Source of the DNA: Halegenticoccus tardaugens
GTDB taxonomy: Archaea > Halobacteriota > Halobacteria > Halobacteriales > Haloferacaceae
Length of the DNA stretch: 64,000 nt
Assembly (NCBI RefSeq): GCF_004116405.1
Contig: NZ_SDIC01000001.1
Location: forward strand, 620,001-684,000
Direction of reading: 5' to 3'
Shown here: positions 53,511-62,882 of the stretch, piece by piece
Layout: the number at the start of each line of letters is the position of its first letter
Position numbering within the stretch: the first letter of the stretch is position 1
Position numbers and translations under genes: made by a program
Notes under the pieces: generated by a model
What the model was told of the DNA's origin: nothing
Database searches by the model: none
Seen by the model: only the letters and a program-made list of their open reading frames with translations

Positions 53511-54137
53511 TCAGCGTCGTCCGGACTCCAGCAGTCGCGCGCCGACGACGAACGCGCTGACGAGAAGGAGCAACAGCTCGGTCCCCGAATCGGCGACGGG
53601 AAACACCCGCTCTGCGGGTCTCGAAGTCGGCGAGTGCGCCGGGTTGAAGCCGGTGTGGTACCGCAGGTTCTCCGTCGTGTACCGCCGCCCCGCCGAATCG
53701 GTCTCGACCACGGTCTGCACCACGCCGCGCTCGCTCGACAGTTCGATCGTCCCGTCGACGACGTAGAACCGGTCGTACGCCGGGTAGAGGGCGTTGACGC
53801 CGTTGGTGAAGAGGTCGGGCAGGATGCCGGCGAGAAGCAGCGCGGCGAGCGCGACCCACGCGACCCGAACGCCGCGGTCGCCCCACCGCCCGCGCACGAT
53901 CGATCGGCGACCCGCCCGGAGGTCGTACGCGAGCGCGCCGCCGGCGACCACCGGGACGAAGAGCGTGTGGAGAACCACCCGGTGCGCGCCGGGCGCGACG
54001 ATCGCGACGAAGGCGTCCAGATCGGGCACCGCCGCGACGAGCATCACCGCCGCGGCGGCGCGCGGGGTGAAGTCCTCGCCGAGGAGCCCCGCGCCCACGA
54101 GCCCGGCGAGGGCGACGTGCACCAGAATCGAGGGCAT
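53511..54137 (-). CDS. Membrane-bound metal-dependent hydrolase (YdjM/DUF457-like)
   Basis: A 208-residue membrane protein. It starts MPSILVHVALAGLVGAGLLG, with a His in the first segment and a second cluster in VAAVPDLDAFVAIVAPGAHR near residues 35-54 and HTLFVPVV, matching the His/Asp metal pattern of the YdjM/DUF457 family. Four to five hydrophobic segments are visible, with an acidic extracellular loop (about 120-180) before the last one. The role of this family is not established. Confidence 0.82.
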   Translation of the reverse strand: MPSILVHVALAGLVGAGLLGEDFTPRAAAAVMLVAAVPDLDAFVAIVAPGAHRVVLHTLFVPVVAGGALAYDLRAGRRSIVRGRWGDRGVRVAWVALAALLLAGILPDLFTNGVNALYPAYDRFYVVDGTIELSSERGVVQTVVETDSAGRRYTTENLRYHTGFNPAHSPTSRPAERVFPVADSGTELLLLLVSAFVVGARLLESGRR

Positions 54138-54354
54138 GCCGTGGCGTTGTTCGCGGGCGAGGTTATCGTTTGGTCGCGATCTCACCGCGTGATAGCGCGG
54201 ACCCTGCGGCGTGAGCCGCGATTCGAGCGGCGGATTTGCGCGCTCGTGTTCGTCAGGTGTCGAACCCCGGCTTCGATACCCTTTTGCGCCGAAACGACGG
54301 ACGTGTCCCCATGATCGGTACGAGCCGAGAACGACGCCGTCGGGGTGACCCTTC

Positions 54355-55062
54355 GTGACGCAGACGCCGCGCGACGATCTCGCCCAGCGAATCGCCGGTG
54401 AGGTCACGCTGAGCGACGATCCCGGGGCGACGCTGCGAAAGTGGCGCACCGACTTCGGCGTCTCCCAGACGGCGCTCGCGGAACAGCTCGACGTCTCCTC
54501 TTCAGTGATCTCGGACTACGAGAGCGGCCGCCGCGAGAGCCCGGGTATCGGCGTCGTGAGTCGGATGGTCACCGCGCTGCTCGACATCGACGAGTCCCGC
54601 GGCGGCGGGCGCATCCGTCAGTACGCCCGCGTCCTCTCGGCCGGCTTCGAGAGCGACATCGTGCAGGACCTCCGGGAGTACCCGACGAGCCTCCCGCTCG
54701 ACCGACTCTACGAGGCGATGAACGCGACAGAGCTGATCCGCGGCGACCACGACCGCGTCAGCGGCCACACCGTCATCAACAGCATTCAGGCGATCACTCG
54801 CCTCTCCAGCGACGAGTTCTACCGACTGTACGGTCAGAGCACGAACCGCGCGCTCGTGTTCACCGGCGTGACGCGCGGGGAGTCCCCGCTCGTGGCGATG
54901 CGCGTCGTCAACCCGACGCCGAACGCGGTCGTCCTCCACGGCCTCTCCGAGGACGACCTCTGGGAGCACGCGCCGACGCTCGCCACCATCGACGGCTTCT
55001 CGCTCGCGGTGTCGAACCGGGACCTCGAAGCGATGCTCGACGACCTCAGGGCGCTCCCGTGA
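54355..55062 (+). CDS. XRE-type helix-turn-helix regulator next to mvaS
   Basis: A 235-residue DNA-binding protein from a GTG start. The HTH lies near residues 26-62, with LRKWRTDFGVSQTALAEQLD and SSSVISDYESGRRESPG, the classic XRE recognition helix. The C-terminal region (about 95-235) holds an alpha/beta sensor: FTGVTRGESPLVAMRVVNPT and HGLSEDDLWEHAPTLAT. It converges on the HMG-CoA synthase gene with 16 bases between stops. The pair is conserved in haloarchaea by my recollection, so control of the mevalonate pathway is a reasonable hypothesis but not shown here. Confidence 0.88.
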   Translation: MTQTPRDDLAQRIAGEVTLSDDPGATLRKWRTDFGVSQTALAEQLDVSSSVISDYESGRRESPGIGVVSRMVTALLDIDESRGGGRIRQYARVLSAGFESDIVQDLREYPTSLPLDRLYEAMNATELIRGDHDRVSGHTVINSIQAITRLSSDEFYRLYGQSTNRALVFTGVTRGESPLVAMRVVNPTPNAVVLHGLSEDDLWEHAPTLATIDGFSLAVSNRDLEAMLDDLRALP

Positions 55063-55078
55063 GAAAACGGCTCGACGG

Positions 55079-56416
55079 CTACTCGATGTAGTCGTACTTC
55101 CGCTCGTTCATCCGACCCCAGCCGGTGAAGACGAACTCGCCCGACGGCTGGGTGAGCTCTTCGATCTCCGTCTCTTTCACGTGGTTGTGCGCGTCGTGGA
55201 TCTGCTCGTACTCCTCGAAGGAGAGCTCGTACCGGCGCGCGAGCTGTTCGTCGAGTCCGAGCCGTCCGATCTCGTCGCGCCAGCCCTCCCGGACGGTCTC
55301 GGCGTGGATCTCGGCCTGCGCGCCGGAGCCGTACGAGCCGACGAGCAGCCGCTCGCCGGTCAGCCCCCGTCCCGTCTCCGCGGCGTTCTTCAGGGCGCTG
55401 ACCCGTGCGATGTGCACCGATCCGGTGTACCAGTTGCCGACCTGCCGCGAGATCGTGAGCGTTGGCTCGATGGCGGCGGCGTACCAGTCCTGGTACGTCT
55501 CGGTTCGCTTCAACGCGTCCATGTACTCCCGGATAGCGTCCTCGTACGCCTCGCGCGAGCCGAACTCGCCTTCGCGCGGTTGACGGCCGATCTCGCCCGC
55601 CAGATCCGCCTCGATCTCGGTGTCCCGGATCATGTGACGAAAGCCCAGGAGGCCCGCCTTCCGGACCATTCCCGGGAACGGCGTGTGGAACGGGATGTAC
55701 GCGAAGTCGTCGAGGTGGGTGTCGCCCGCGACGCTCTCGTAGTCCTCCAGCGCCTCGCGCATTCGGGCGAGGTACACCTGCACCGACCGCTTGCCGTCGA
55801 CGCTCGGGAACTGCTGGTTCGGCTTCAGAAAGTCCGTCTCGTCGGCGCTGCCGTACCCCTGCTCGGTCGAGAGTTCGACCACGTCGGGGTCCTCGGAGAT
55901 GAGCATCGCGACCGCGCCCGCTCCCTGCGTCGCCTCGCCCGGATCGCCGCGCTCGTACAGCGCGGTGTCGGTGGCGACGACGATCGCGGAGCGCCCGCGG
56001 TTTCGGCCCGCCTTGATCCAGTTGTACGCGTCGTCGATGCTCTGGGTTCCCGCGACGCAGGCGAACTTCCGCTCGCCCTTGTTCGCGTGGTGGAAGTCGC
56101 CGTCGAACACCTGTTCGAGGCACCCGGCGATGTACGTCGAGACCGGCTTGGAGTTGTCGAAGGCGCTCTCCGTCGCCACGTCGATGCGGCCGACGTCGTC
56201 GGGGGTCAACCCCCGCCGATCCATCAGCCGCTTCGCCGCGTTCGCGCCCATCGTGACGATGTCCTCGTACACGTCGGGGAACGACGACGCCTCCAGTCCG
56301 AGCCCCTTCGTGTACTTCTCCGGGTCTTCGCCCTTGAACGGGGCGAACGTCCCCGGCAGATCGAGCCGGAGTTTCCCCGTCCAGATCTCGATCGCGTCGA
56401 TGCCGACGGCTGTCAT
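55079..56416 (-). CDS. mvaS: Hydroxymethylglutaryl-CoA synthase
   Basis: Condenses acetyl-CoA with acetoacetyl-CoA to HMG-CoA for archaeal isoprenoid lipids. The 445-residue protein has the catalytic residues: Glu83 in DVATESAFDNSKPV, Cys120 in KGERKFACVAGTQS and His244 in AYIPFHTPFPGMVRKAG. The length matches the haloarchaeal type. A TATA-like ttcttcggg is upstream on the transcribed strand near 56440. The stop is convergent with the XRE regulator, and the pilin-like gene lies upstream on the same strand. Confidence 0.96.
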   Translation of the reverse strand: MTAVGIDAIEIWTGKLRLDLPGTFAPFKGEDPEKYTKGLGLEASSFPDVYEDIVTMGANAAKRLMDRRGLTPDDVGRIDVATESAFDNSKPVSTYIAGCLEQVFDGDFHHANKGERKFACVAGTQSIDDAYNWIKAGRNRGRSAIVVATDTALYERGDPGEATQGAGAVAMLISEDPDVVELSTEQGYGSADETDFLKPNQQFPSVDGKRSVQVYLARMREALEDYESVAGDTHLDDFAYIPFHTPFPGMVRKAGLLGFRHMIRDTEIEADLAGEIGRQPREGEFGSREAYEDAIREYMDALKRTETYQDWYAAAIEPTLTISRQVGNWYTGSVHIARVSALKNAAETGRGLTGERLLVGSYGSGAQAEIHAETVREGWRDEIGRLGLDEQLARRYELSFEEYEQIHDAHNHVKETEIEELTQPSGEFVFTGWGRMNERKYDYIE

Positions 56417-56477
56417 ACCCGTGAATTCCCGAAGAAAGTATATGGACCTGTCGATGAGCTATTCGTCGATCGTCGAA

Positions 56478-58401
56478 CTACGGGTCGCTCCCGTCGGCTT
56501 CGTCGCGCTCCGCGGCCGCGGCGACGACGGCGCCGTCGTCGTCGAATACGAGCAGGGCCAGTTTGAACTCCCCCTCGTACCCGTACCCCGGGCGCAGTTC
56601 GACAGTACCGTCCTCGCGCTCGCTCGTCTCGAACGCGGCCCCGCCGCCGTCCAGCCCGATCGCGGCGCCTTCGACCCGGTCGAACTCGGCCGCGTCTCCG
56701 ATCTCGTAGTCGAGGCGGTACCGCGGACCCCGTCCCGGGTTGCTCCGGTCCTCGGGGTCGTACCGGTCGACGGAGGGCGACCCGTCGCGGGCGAGGTCGT
56801 CGTTGCCGTCCGGGTTCGCCGCGTCGGCGACGTCGCGCACGCTCCGCTCCGCCGCCACGTACTCGCGCCCCTCCTCGTCCGCGTAGATCGTCCTGACCGT
56901 CACGTTCCACTCGTCGCTCGCGCCGTGGTCGTTCGCGAAGTCGGCGCTCCCGCGCGCGTCGGTGTCGTTTACGACCTCGACGGCGCTCGGATCGTCGGGC
57001 CGGTCGACGTTCTCGTACCGGACGCTCACCCGCTCGAACGAGGCGTTCGCCCCGTCGACGTCGTACGAGGTCACGTAGCGAACGCGGTTTTCGTTCGCGT
57101 GCGTCAGGTCGTCGACCCGGCGGTCGATGACCGGACCGTCGTCGGGGCGGTCACCGGGGCCGTCGGGGTCGTCCTCGCCGCCCCCGCCACCGGCCGCGGT
57201 CAGGTCGAAGCCGACGGCGTTCGGATCGCTCGCGTCGAACGACGCCCCCCGGGTCGGTCGAGGGGCGTCGATCGGTGGCCGCGCGCACGCGAACCGGCTC
57301 GGGTTCGCCGTCGAAGTCGTCCACGCGGTAGGTGACCTCGACGCGCCCCTCGGCGTCCGTGATCGCGTTCTCGATCTCCTCCCCCACCTTCCCGTCCGCT
57401 TCGAGGCGGGCGGAAACCCCGTCGTCGACGAGGGAGAGGTTCACCGTCTCCCCGCTCACCGGGGTGTTGTACCGGTCCCTGACCTCCACGACGAGCAGCT
57501 CCGTGCTCCCGCCGCGCACGGTCTCGTCGTCGCCGCGGACGTCCGTGAGGTACCGCGGCTCCGCGTCCGCGTGGCCGCCGACGCCGACCCGCGCGAGGCG
57601 CAGGTCGTACTCGCCGGGTTCCAGGACGATCTCGACCGCCCCCGATTCTCCCCCTCGAACCGCCACGACCCGGCCGCCCGCCTCGACGAACTGGTCCGCG
57701 AGGGCGTCCTCCCACGCGCTCGCCGACAACCCCGTGCGGACGGCGAGGGTGAGGTTCTCCGTCCGATTTCCGACGGTGACCGTCCGCGCGGGCGCGCTCA
57801 CCCCCCGGGGATCGACCGCCGTCGGTTCGGCGCTCGACGCGGAGACGGAACCGTCCACCGAGACGAGCGAGATGCGCTTGCCGTCGACGAGCGTCTGCCC
57901 CGTCGATCCGACGGTCTCGCCGCCGTCGAACCGGTCGTACAGCGTCCCGTGTTCGTACACCGTCGTCGGCGCGTCGCGGTACTCCGTGTACGACGGCGCG
58001 TACGTCAGGGCGGTCGACGGGAACGAGCGCGGTTCGCCCGTCCAGTAGTCGCCGGTCTCGCCGTCGGCGCTCGCGTTCGAGAGGATCGCGGTTCGGTTCC
58101 CTTCCGTGCGCAACGTCCCGCCCGACGGCGGCGGGTTCACGAAGAGGGTCCGCGACGGATACCGCGTCCCGAGTTCCACCGTCACGGGGCGACTCCCGCC
58201 GTCCGACGCCGCCCGCAGGATCGCGCCTCGGAGGTCGAGCATGTCCGCTCGGACCTCCCAGCTGTGCTCGAACTCCGCCTCGCGGTTCTCGGCGGGGACG
58301 ACGCTCGCCTGGTAGGCGGACATCGAGACCACGAGCATCCCGAAGAGGAGGATCGCGCCGATCTGCACGGTGACCGCGCGGCTGTCGACGCGGAGCGACA
58401 T
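56478..58401 (-). pseudogene. Pilin-like surface protein split by a +1 frameshift
   Basis: From ATG 58401 the frame encodes SLRVDSRAVTVQIGAILLFG, a type III/pilin-like signal and membrane segment, an extracellular beta-rich region, and a Big-like domain with STELLVVEVRDRYNTPVSGE (about 300-320). Near 57248 the frame turns Arg-rich and stops at 57151. In the +1 frame the acidic protein continues with SFDASDPNAVGFDLTAAGGG, and then TSYDVDGANASFERVSVRYE, to a stop at 56478. Deleting one base of the C6 tract at 57245-57250 joins both into about 640 residues. It could be a sequencing error, phase variation or a real pseudogene. Confidence 0.85.
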
Positions 58402-58479
58402 ACCGATCGAACGGTGGTCGACCGTTAAAAGGTTGGTGTCCCGACCTGTCGGGAGGGTGGAACGCCCGGATGCCGAGGG

Positions 58480-59058
58480 TCAGTCCTCCTCTTCGACCAC
58501 TTCCGGGTCGCTCATCGCGCTCTGGAGGCTGTCGAGCCCGTTGACCCACTCCGAGACCAGCCCGTATTCGAGATCCTCGACGAGCGAGATGTCGAGTTCC
58601 TCGCCGTCGATGACCCGCGTTCCCGCCTGAACGAGGTAGCCGAGCGCGGCGTCGAGGTCGTCTTCGGCCTCCGCGTTCGCCGCCGCGCGGACGAAGTCCT
58701 CGACGGTTCCGTCCTCCGCGGGACCGGCGACGATGTACTCTTCGGCGGCGTAGAACACGCAGACGAGGCTCGTCTGCACGCCGTCGATCAGCATGCGCTT
58801 TTCTTCGTCCTCGAACGCGGTCTCGCTGAGGACGATCTCGCGGACGCGGGTGAGTTCGTCGATCGCCCCCTCCTCGTCGAGGCGGCCTTCGTCGTACGCG
58901 GAGACGATCTTCGCGATCGCGATCGCGGCGTCGTCCTGCAGGTTCAAAAGCAGGCGCGCGGAGTCTTCGTTCTCGGGGTCCAGCTCCTCCTCTTCGACGC
59001 GGCTGAGCCAGTTCTGCCAGCGTTCCTGAGTGTAGAACGTCTCCTCGGGCTCGGTCAT
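58480..59058 (-). CDS. DUF2150 family protein
   Basis: A 192-residue acidic cytosolic protein of the archaeal DUF2150 family. It starts MTEPEETFYTQERWQNWLSR, followed by helices with LLLNLQDDAAIAIAKIVSAY and DGVQTSLVCVFYAAEEYIVA. The protein is nearly all helix and has a low-complexity acidic C-terminus. The Met at 59058 is preferred over one nine codons upstream because it matches the usual N-terminus. The function is unknown. It lies 78 bases downstream of the pilin-like gene start on the same strand. Confidence 0.92.
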   Translation of the reverse strand: MTEPEETFYTQERWQNWLSRVEEEELDPENEDSARLLLNLQDDAAIAIAKIVSAYDEGRLDEEGAIDELTRVREIVLSETAFEDEEKRMLIDGVQTSLVCVFYAAEEYIVAGPAEDGTVEDFVRAAANAEAEDDLDAALGYLVQAGTRVIDGEELDISLVEDLEYGLVSEWVNGLDSLQSAMSDPEVVEEED

Positions 59059-59109
59059 AGTTTGATCGTCATCTCGGTCACTCAAATGCCTTTCCTATCG
59101 CCCAGCGGC

Positions 59110-59967
59110 TCACGCGCGCTGACCGGTCAGCGTTCCGACCGTGTCGATCCCGTACACCCGCCGCGGCGTCTCGACGTGGGCGTTTCGGACCGCCTCGTCG
59201 TACCCCTCCTCCAGCAGCCACCCGACGCGCCGGGGAACCGTCTTCGGCCCCAGCACGGCCCCCGGCCGGTCGGGATCGTCGATGAAGTCCGTCTCCATCA
59301 GGAACGGCTCGCCGCGCTCCGCGGCGCGCGCTAACTCCTCGCGGCGGCTGATCACGCTCGGCGTCGGTCCCGCGAGCCGCCCGCCGGCGTAGTGCTTTAC
59401 GACCTTCTCGCGCGCCAGTCCGCGGGCTTCGGCCCACTCGGCGATCTCGATGAGATCCTCGCTCGCCTCGGTGTGCAGCTGCACCGGGCAGTCGAGCGCC
59501 GCGCCGCGGTCGAGCGCGTGTCGGAGCACGTCGTTCGAGGCGTCCCAGATCGCCTCGGACACGTCGTAGTGCGGGCGGCCCGACTTGAGCGCCAGCGCCC
59601 GTCCGTCGCGGACGTACCCGGCCGCGGCGTCGAGCCCCTCGCACATCAGCTCCCGCGCCTCGCTCGGTTCCATCCCGCGCTCGTCCGTCAGCCGGGTGAT
59701 CAATCCGGGGTGGACGCCGAGAACCGGCCACGCCCGCCCGGGCAGCAGTTCGTTCGCGCCCTCGACGGCGGCCAGCGTCTCCTCGAAGACCGATCGGAAG
59801 TCGACGCCCGCGTCCGCCTCGACGCCGAGGTGCCACGACGGCTTGTTGACGACGAGCAGGTGCGTCCCGCCGGCGCGGACGAAGTCCTCGACGGCCGCCA
59901 TCCCGCGGCCGCGTCTCGGGTCGAGGTGGAGGTGGTCGTCGAGCACCGGCGTGTCGAGTTCGTCCAT
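59110..59967 (-). CDS. TatD-related metal-dependent hydrolase
   Basis: A 285-residue TIM-barrel hydrolase of the haloarchaeal/methanogen TatD-like family. The metal motif His12-x-His14 is in VLDDHLHLDPRRG; later His residues appear in WPVLGVHPGLI, QLHTEASED and VVKHYAGGR, and an acid pair in FLMETDFIDDP. The family is predicted as a DNase or phosphoesterase; the substrate is unknown. It is followed on the same strand by the NYN protein gene upstream at 60037. Confidence 0.9.
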   Translation of the reverse strand: MDELDTPVLDDHLHLDPRRGRGMAAVEDFVRAGGTHLLVVNKPSWHLGVEADAGVDFRSVFEETLAAVEGANELLPGRAWPVLGVHPGLITRLTDERGMEPSEARELMCEGLDAAAGYVRDGRALALKSGRPHYDVSEAIWDASNDVLRHALDRGAALDCPVQLHTEASEDLIEIAEWAEARGLAREKVVKHYAGGRLAGPTPSVISRREELARAAERGEPFLMETDFIDDPDRPGAVLGPKTVPRRVGWLLEEGYDEAVRNAHVETPRRVYGIDTVGTLTGQRA

Positions 59968-60036
59968 GCCGGACCGTGGACGCTCGGAACCAAAAGCGGG
60001 GCGATCCGCGGTCTTCGAGCCTTCGAGCGCCGACCG

Positions 60037-60489
60037 TCACTCTCCCAGCGTCACGCTCTCCGTCGCCGCGTTCCGGAGCGCGTCGGAGCGGCCGTGCTCG
60101 CCCGGCGCGATGGCGAAGGTGCGCAGTCCGTACCGGTTGGCGATTTCGAGCGCGGGTTTGAAGTCGGTGTCGCGGGAGGCGATGGCGATCGTCTCCGCAC
60201 CGCGCTCGACCGCGACGCGCGTCGCGTCCACCGCGAGCTTCACGTCCACGTCGCCGCTCGTGACGACGACCTCGAAGCCGCGGGCCTCGGCGGCCTGAAT
60301 CAGCCCCGGCGTCGCGTGCTCGTTGAGGTACAGCCGCGCCGCGACGAGCCGCCCCTGCGCCGCCGCGGCCTCGCGAACGTCGTCGAGATCGACGTCGAAC
60401 TCGTCTCTGAGGAGGTTCGGCCCGTCGACGAACAGCGCGACGCCCTCGCCGGGGGCGCGCGAGTCGATCAGCCGTCCCAGGAGGTTCAT
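60037..60489 (-). CDS. NYN-domain protein (LabA/DUF88 family, predicted RNase)
   Basis: A 150-residue single-domain NYN protein. The four acidic residues of the PIN-like fold are visible: Asp22 in VALFVDGPNLLRDEFD, Asp79/81 in VVTSGDVDVKLAVDAT, and Asp residues in IAIASRDTDFKPALE near 105-118. NYN proteins are Mg-dependent ribonucleases or nucleotide-binding proteins. The start at 60489 is chosen because residues before it in the open frame are Arg-rich. It lies 69 bases upstream of the TatD-like gene on the same strand and is divergent from the protease gene. Confidence 0.91.
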   Translation of the reverse strand: MNLLGRLIDSRAPGEGVALFVDGPNLLRDEFDVDLDDVREAAAAQGRLVAARLYLNEHATPGLIQAAEARGFEVVVTSGDVDVKLAVDATRVAVERGAETIAIASRDTDFKPALEIANRYGLRTFAIAPGEHGRSDALRNAATESVTLGE

Positions 60490-60610
60490 GCCGAGGCTCT
60501 CTCCGCGGCGGCCATATCGCTGATGGTTCGGGACACCGGCGTCTCGCTGCGCCGCCGGGCGATCCTCACCGGAGATGCGTTCTTCCCTTACTGGACTTTT
60601 AGCATATGTA

Positions 60611-60616
60611 TTATAA
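60611..60616 (+). promoter_or_regulatory. TATA box of the secreted protease gene
   Basis: TTATAA, centred about 24-26 bases upstream of the ATG at 60637, in the most AT-rich patch of this region. It predicts a leaderless transcript starting at or near 60637 and is the reason for preferring that start over the Met at 60670. Confidence 0.7.
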
Positions 60617-60636
60617 GTAAGAAAGAAAGACAAACT

Positions 60637-62253
60637 ATGTATACATTATCCCCAATTGACACTCGGATCATGTCAAAAGATCATGTCCAAAATTGGAACC
60701 GACGCGACGTGCTGAAGGCGCTCGGGCTCGCCGGTCTCTCTGCCGGTTTCGGCGGCGTAACGTCGGCAGCTCCGGGGCGCGCGCCCGGGGCGAAGGAAGA
60801 CGAGATACTCGTCGGGGTGTCGAAGACGGTCGACGGTCCGCGCGAGGCGGTCGAACACCTCGTTCCGGGGAACGCGAGCGTCGTCCACGAGAACGAGACG
60901 CTCAGCTACGTGGCGGTGAAGTTCCCGGCCGAAGCGGCGGAGACGGCCCGCGAGAACTTCGTCGCGGCGGTGACGAAGGAGGACGCGGTGAAGTACGCCG
61001 AGCCGAACCGGACGCTCCGGGCGCTCGCGACGCCGAACGACTCGCTGTTCGGCGACCAGTACGCGCCGCAGCTCGTCAACGCCGACGACGCGTGGGACAC
61101 CACCTTCGGGAGTTCGGACGTCACCGTCGCGATCGTCGATCAGGGGGTCAAGTACGACCACCCCGATCTCGAAGGGCAGTTCGGGAGCGAGAAGGGGTAC
61201 GACTTCGTCGACGGCGACGACGACCCGTACCCGGACGACCTGACCGACGAGTACCACGGGACGCACGTCGCGGGCATCGCCGCGGCCGCGACCGACAACG
61301 GCGAGGGGATCGCGGGCGTCAGCGACTCGTCGCTCCTGTCCGTGCGCGCGCTCTCCGAGGCCGGGACGGGGTCGACCTCGGACATCGCGGACGCCATCGA
61401 GTGGGCCGCGGATCGGGGCGCGGACGTGATCAACCTCTCGCTGGGCGGGACCGGCTACACCGACACCATGCAGAACGCCGTCTCCTACGCCTACGGCGAG
61501 GGGTCGCTCCTCGTCGCCGCCGCCGGCAACGACGGCCAGCGGAGCGTCTCCTACCCGGCGGCGTACACCGAGTGCGTCGCGGTCTCCGCGCTCGATTCCG
61601 ACGAGTCGCTCGCCTCCTACTCGAACTATGGGAGCGAGATCGAACTCGCCGCGCCGGGGACGGACGTGCTCTCGTGCTGGACGACCGGCACGGAGTACGA
61701 GCGCGCCTCGGGAACCTCGATGGCGACCCCGGTCGTCTCCGGCGTCGCGGGGCTCGCGCTCGCGCGGTTCGACGTCTCGAACGACGAACTCCGGAGCCAC
61801 CTGAAAAACACGGCCGTCGACGTCGGCCTGTCGAGCGACGAGCAGGGCGCGGGTCGCGTCGACGCGAACGAAGCGGTCACGACGGATCCCGGTGACGGCG
61901 ACGACGGAGACGACGGCGACGACGGCGGTGACGATTCGACGACGGAGACCGTCACCGACTCGCTCGGCGGCGACTGGGACGCCGACTGCTGGTCGTACGG
62001 CTGGTCGTACGGTTCGCCGTCGCAGGTCGCGATCGAACTCGACGGCCCAGCGGACGCCGACTTCGACCTGTACGCGAACGAGGGCGACGGCGAGTGTCCC
62101 ACCACGAGTTCGTACGACTACCGCTCGTGGGGACCGGACAGCCAGGAGAGCATCGTCATCGACGCCCCCGACGCGTCCGCGGACCTCACCGTGCTCGTCG
62201 ACTCGTACGGCGGGAGCGGCGACTACACGTTGACGATCACGGAATACGCGTAG
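60637..62253 (+). CDS. Secreted subtilisin-like serine protease (halolysin type)
   Basis: A 538-residue exported protease. A twin-arginine motif, NRRDVLKALGLAGLSAGF near residues 21-38, directs Tat export, followed by an I9-type propeptide (about 50-135). The catalytic domain has Asp168 in TVAIVDQGVKYDHPDL, His207 in EYHGTHVAGIAAA, Asn298 in AAAGNDG and Ser361 in GTSMATPVVSGVAG. A Gly/Asp/Thr linker (about 420-445) leads to a C-terminal pre-peptidase-like domain with DADFDLYANEGDGE. Start at 60637 fits the TATA box; 60670 is an alternative 11 codons later. Confidence 0.95.
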   Translation: MYTLSPIDTRIMSKDHVQNWNRRDVLKALGLAGLSAGFGGVTSAAPGRAPGAKEDEILVGVSKTVDGPREAVEHLVPGNASVVHENETLSYVAVKFPAEAAETARENFVAAVTKEDAVKYAEPNRTLRALATPNDSLFGDQYAPQLVNADDAWDTTFGSSDVTVAIVDQGVKYDHPDLEGQFGSEKGYDFVDGDDDPYPDDLTDEYHGTHVAGIAAAATDNGEGIAGVSDSSLLSVRALSEAGTGSTSDIADAIEWAADRGADVINLSLGGTGYTDTMQNAVSYAYGEGSLLVAAAGNDGQRSVSYPAAYTECVAVSALDSDESLASYSNYGSEIELAAPGTDVLSCWTTGTEYERASGTSMATPVVSGVAGLALARFDVSNDELRSHLKNTAVDVGLSSDEQGAGRVDANEAVTTDPGDGDDGDDGDDGGDDSTTETVTDSLGGDWDADCWSYGWSYGSPSQVAIELDGPADADFDLYANEGDGECPTTSSYDYRSWGPDSQESIVIDAPDASADLTVLVDSYGGSGDYTLTITEYA

Positions 62254-62310
62254 GCGATCGGGGACCGGGTCCGCGCCGCGCGTCGTCGGCGTCGAAAAAC
62301 GACGCGAGGG

Positions 62311-62880
62311 TCAGCGCGTCGCGTCGTTCCGGACGAGCGTGTCGTCGGCGAGATACCTGTCGAGCGTCTGCGCGTCCGCTTCGAGAACCCTGAGGCGTCC
62401 GCGCAGGAGTTCGCCGGTCGCCGCGTCGCCCAGTTCGGCCGCCAGTTCGACGTGCTCGCGCATCCGAACCGCGAGCGTCGCGTACCCGTCGAGGTCGCGC
62501 GCCAGCGACGACCGGAGGTCGTAGCGGTTCGCGGCCTCGATGTACATCGGCGCGTGCTCGCGGATGCCCATCGGACCGCAGACCGGAACCCCGCCGAGGG
62601 CGTGCACCCGAAGGGCGACGTCGTCGGTCGTCTCCGCGAGCCGGTCGGCGGCGGACGCGAGGAAGTCGGCGACCTCCGTCGACTCGGCCCCCTCGACGGT
62701 CCAGTAGTGTTTGCGCACCTGGTTGAACAGGATGTACAGCCCCGACAACTCCGCGTTCAGGGCGTCGACGAGCATCGCCGCGGCCTCCCGCGGGAGCCGG
62801 AGGTCGTTCTCGACGACCGTGCCCCACTCCCGGCGGACGTGAACCGCGTCGGGTTTCCGGAGGTGCGATCGGCTCGCCAT
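62311..62880 (-). CDS. Dps-like ferritin family protein (paralogue 1)
   Basis: A 189-residue four-helix ferritin-like protein. Helix A has LNAELSGLYILFNQVRKHYW near 41-60, then TVEGAESTEVADFLASAAD, and the C-terminal half has LRSSLARDLDGYATLAVRMR. In canonical Dps the metal ligands include the His of an HW pair and the His of a following LHE-like motif; here they read KHYW and VAD, so both His are replaced. It lies 2 bases after the stop of the second copy and is co-transcribed with it. Iron oxidation is therefore doubtful; DNA or metal binding remains possible. Confidence 0.88.
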   Translation of the reverse strand: MASRSHLRKPDAVHVRREWGTVVENDLRLPREAAAMLVDALNAELSGLYILFNQVRKHYWTVEGAESTEVADFLASAADRLAETTDDVALRVHALGGVPVCGPMGIREHAPMYIEAANRYDLRSSLARDLDGYATLAVRMREHVELAAELGDAATGELLRGRLRVLEADAQTLDRYLADDTLVRNDATR

Positions 62881-62882
62881 CG

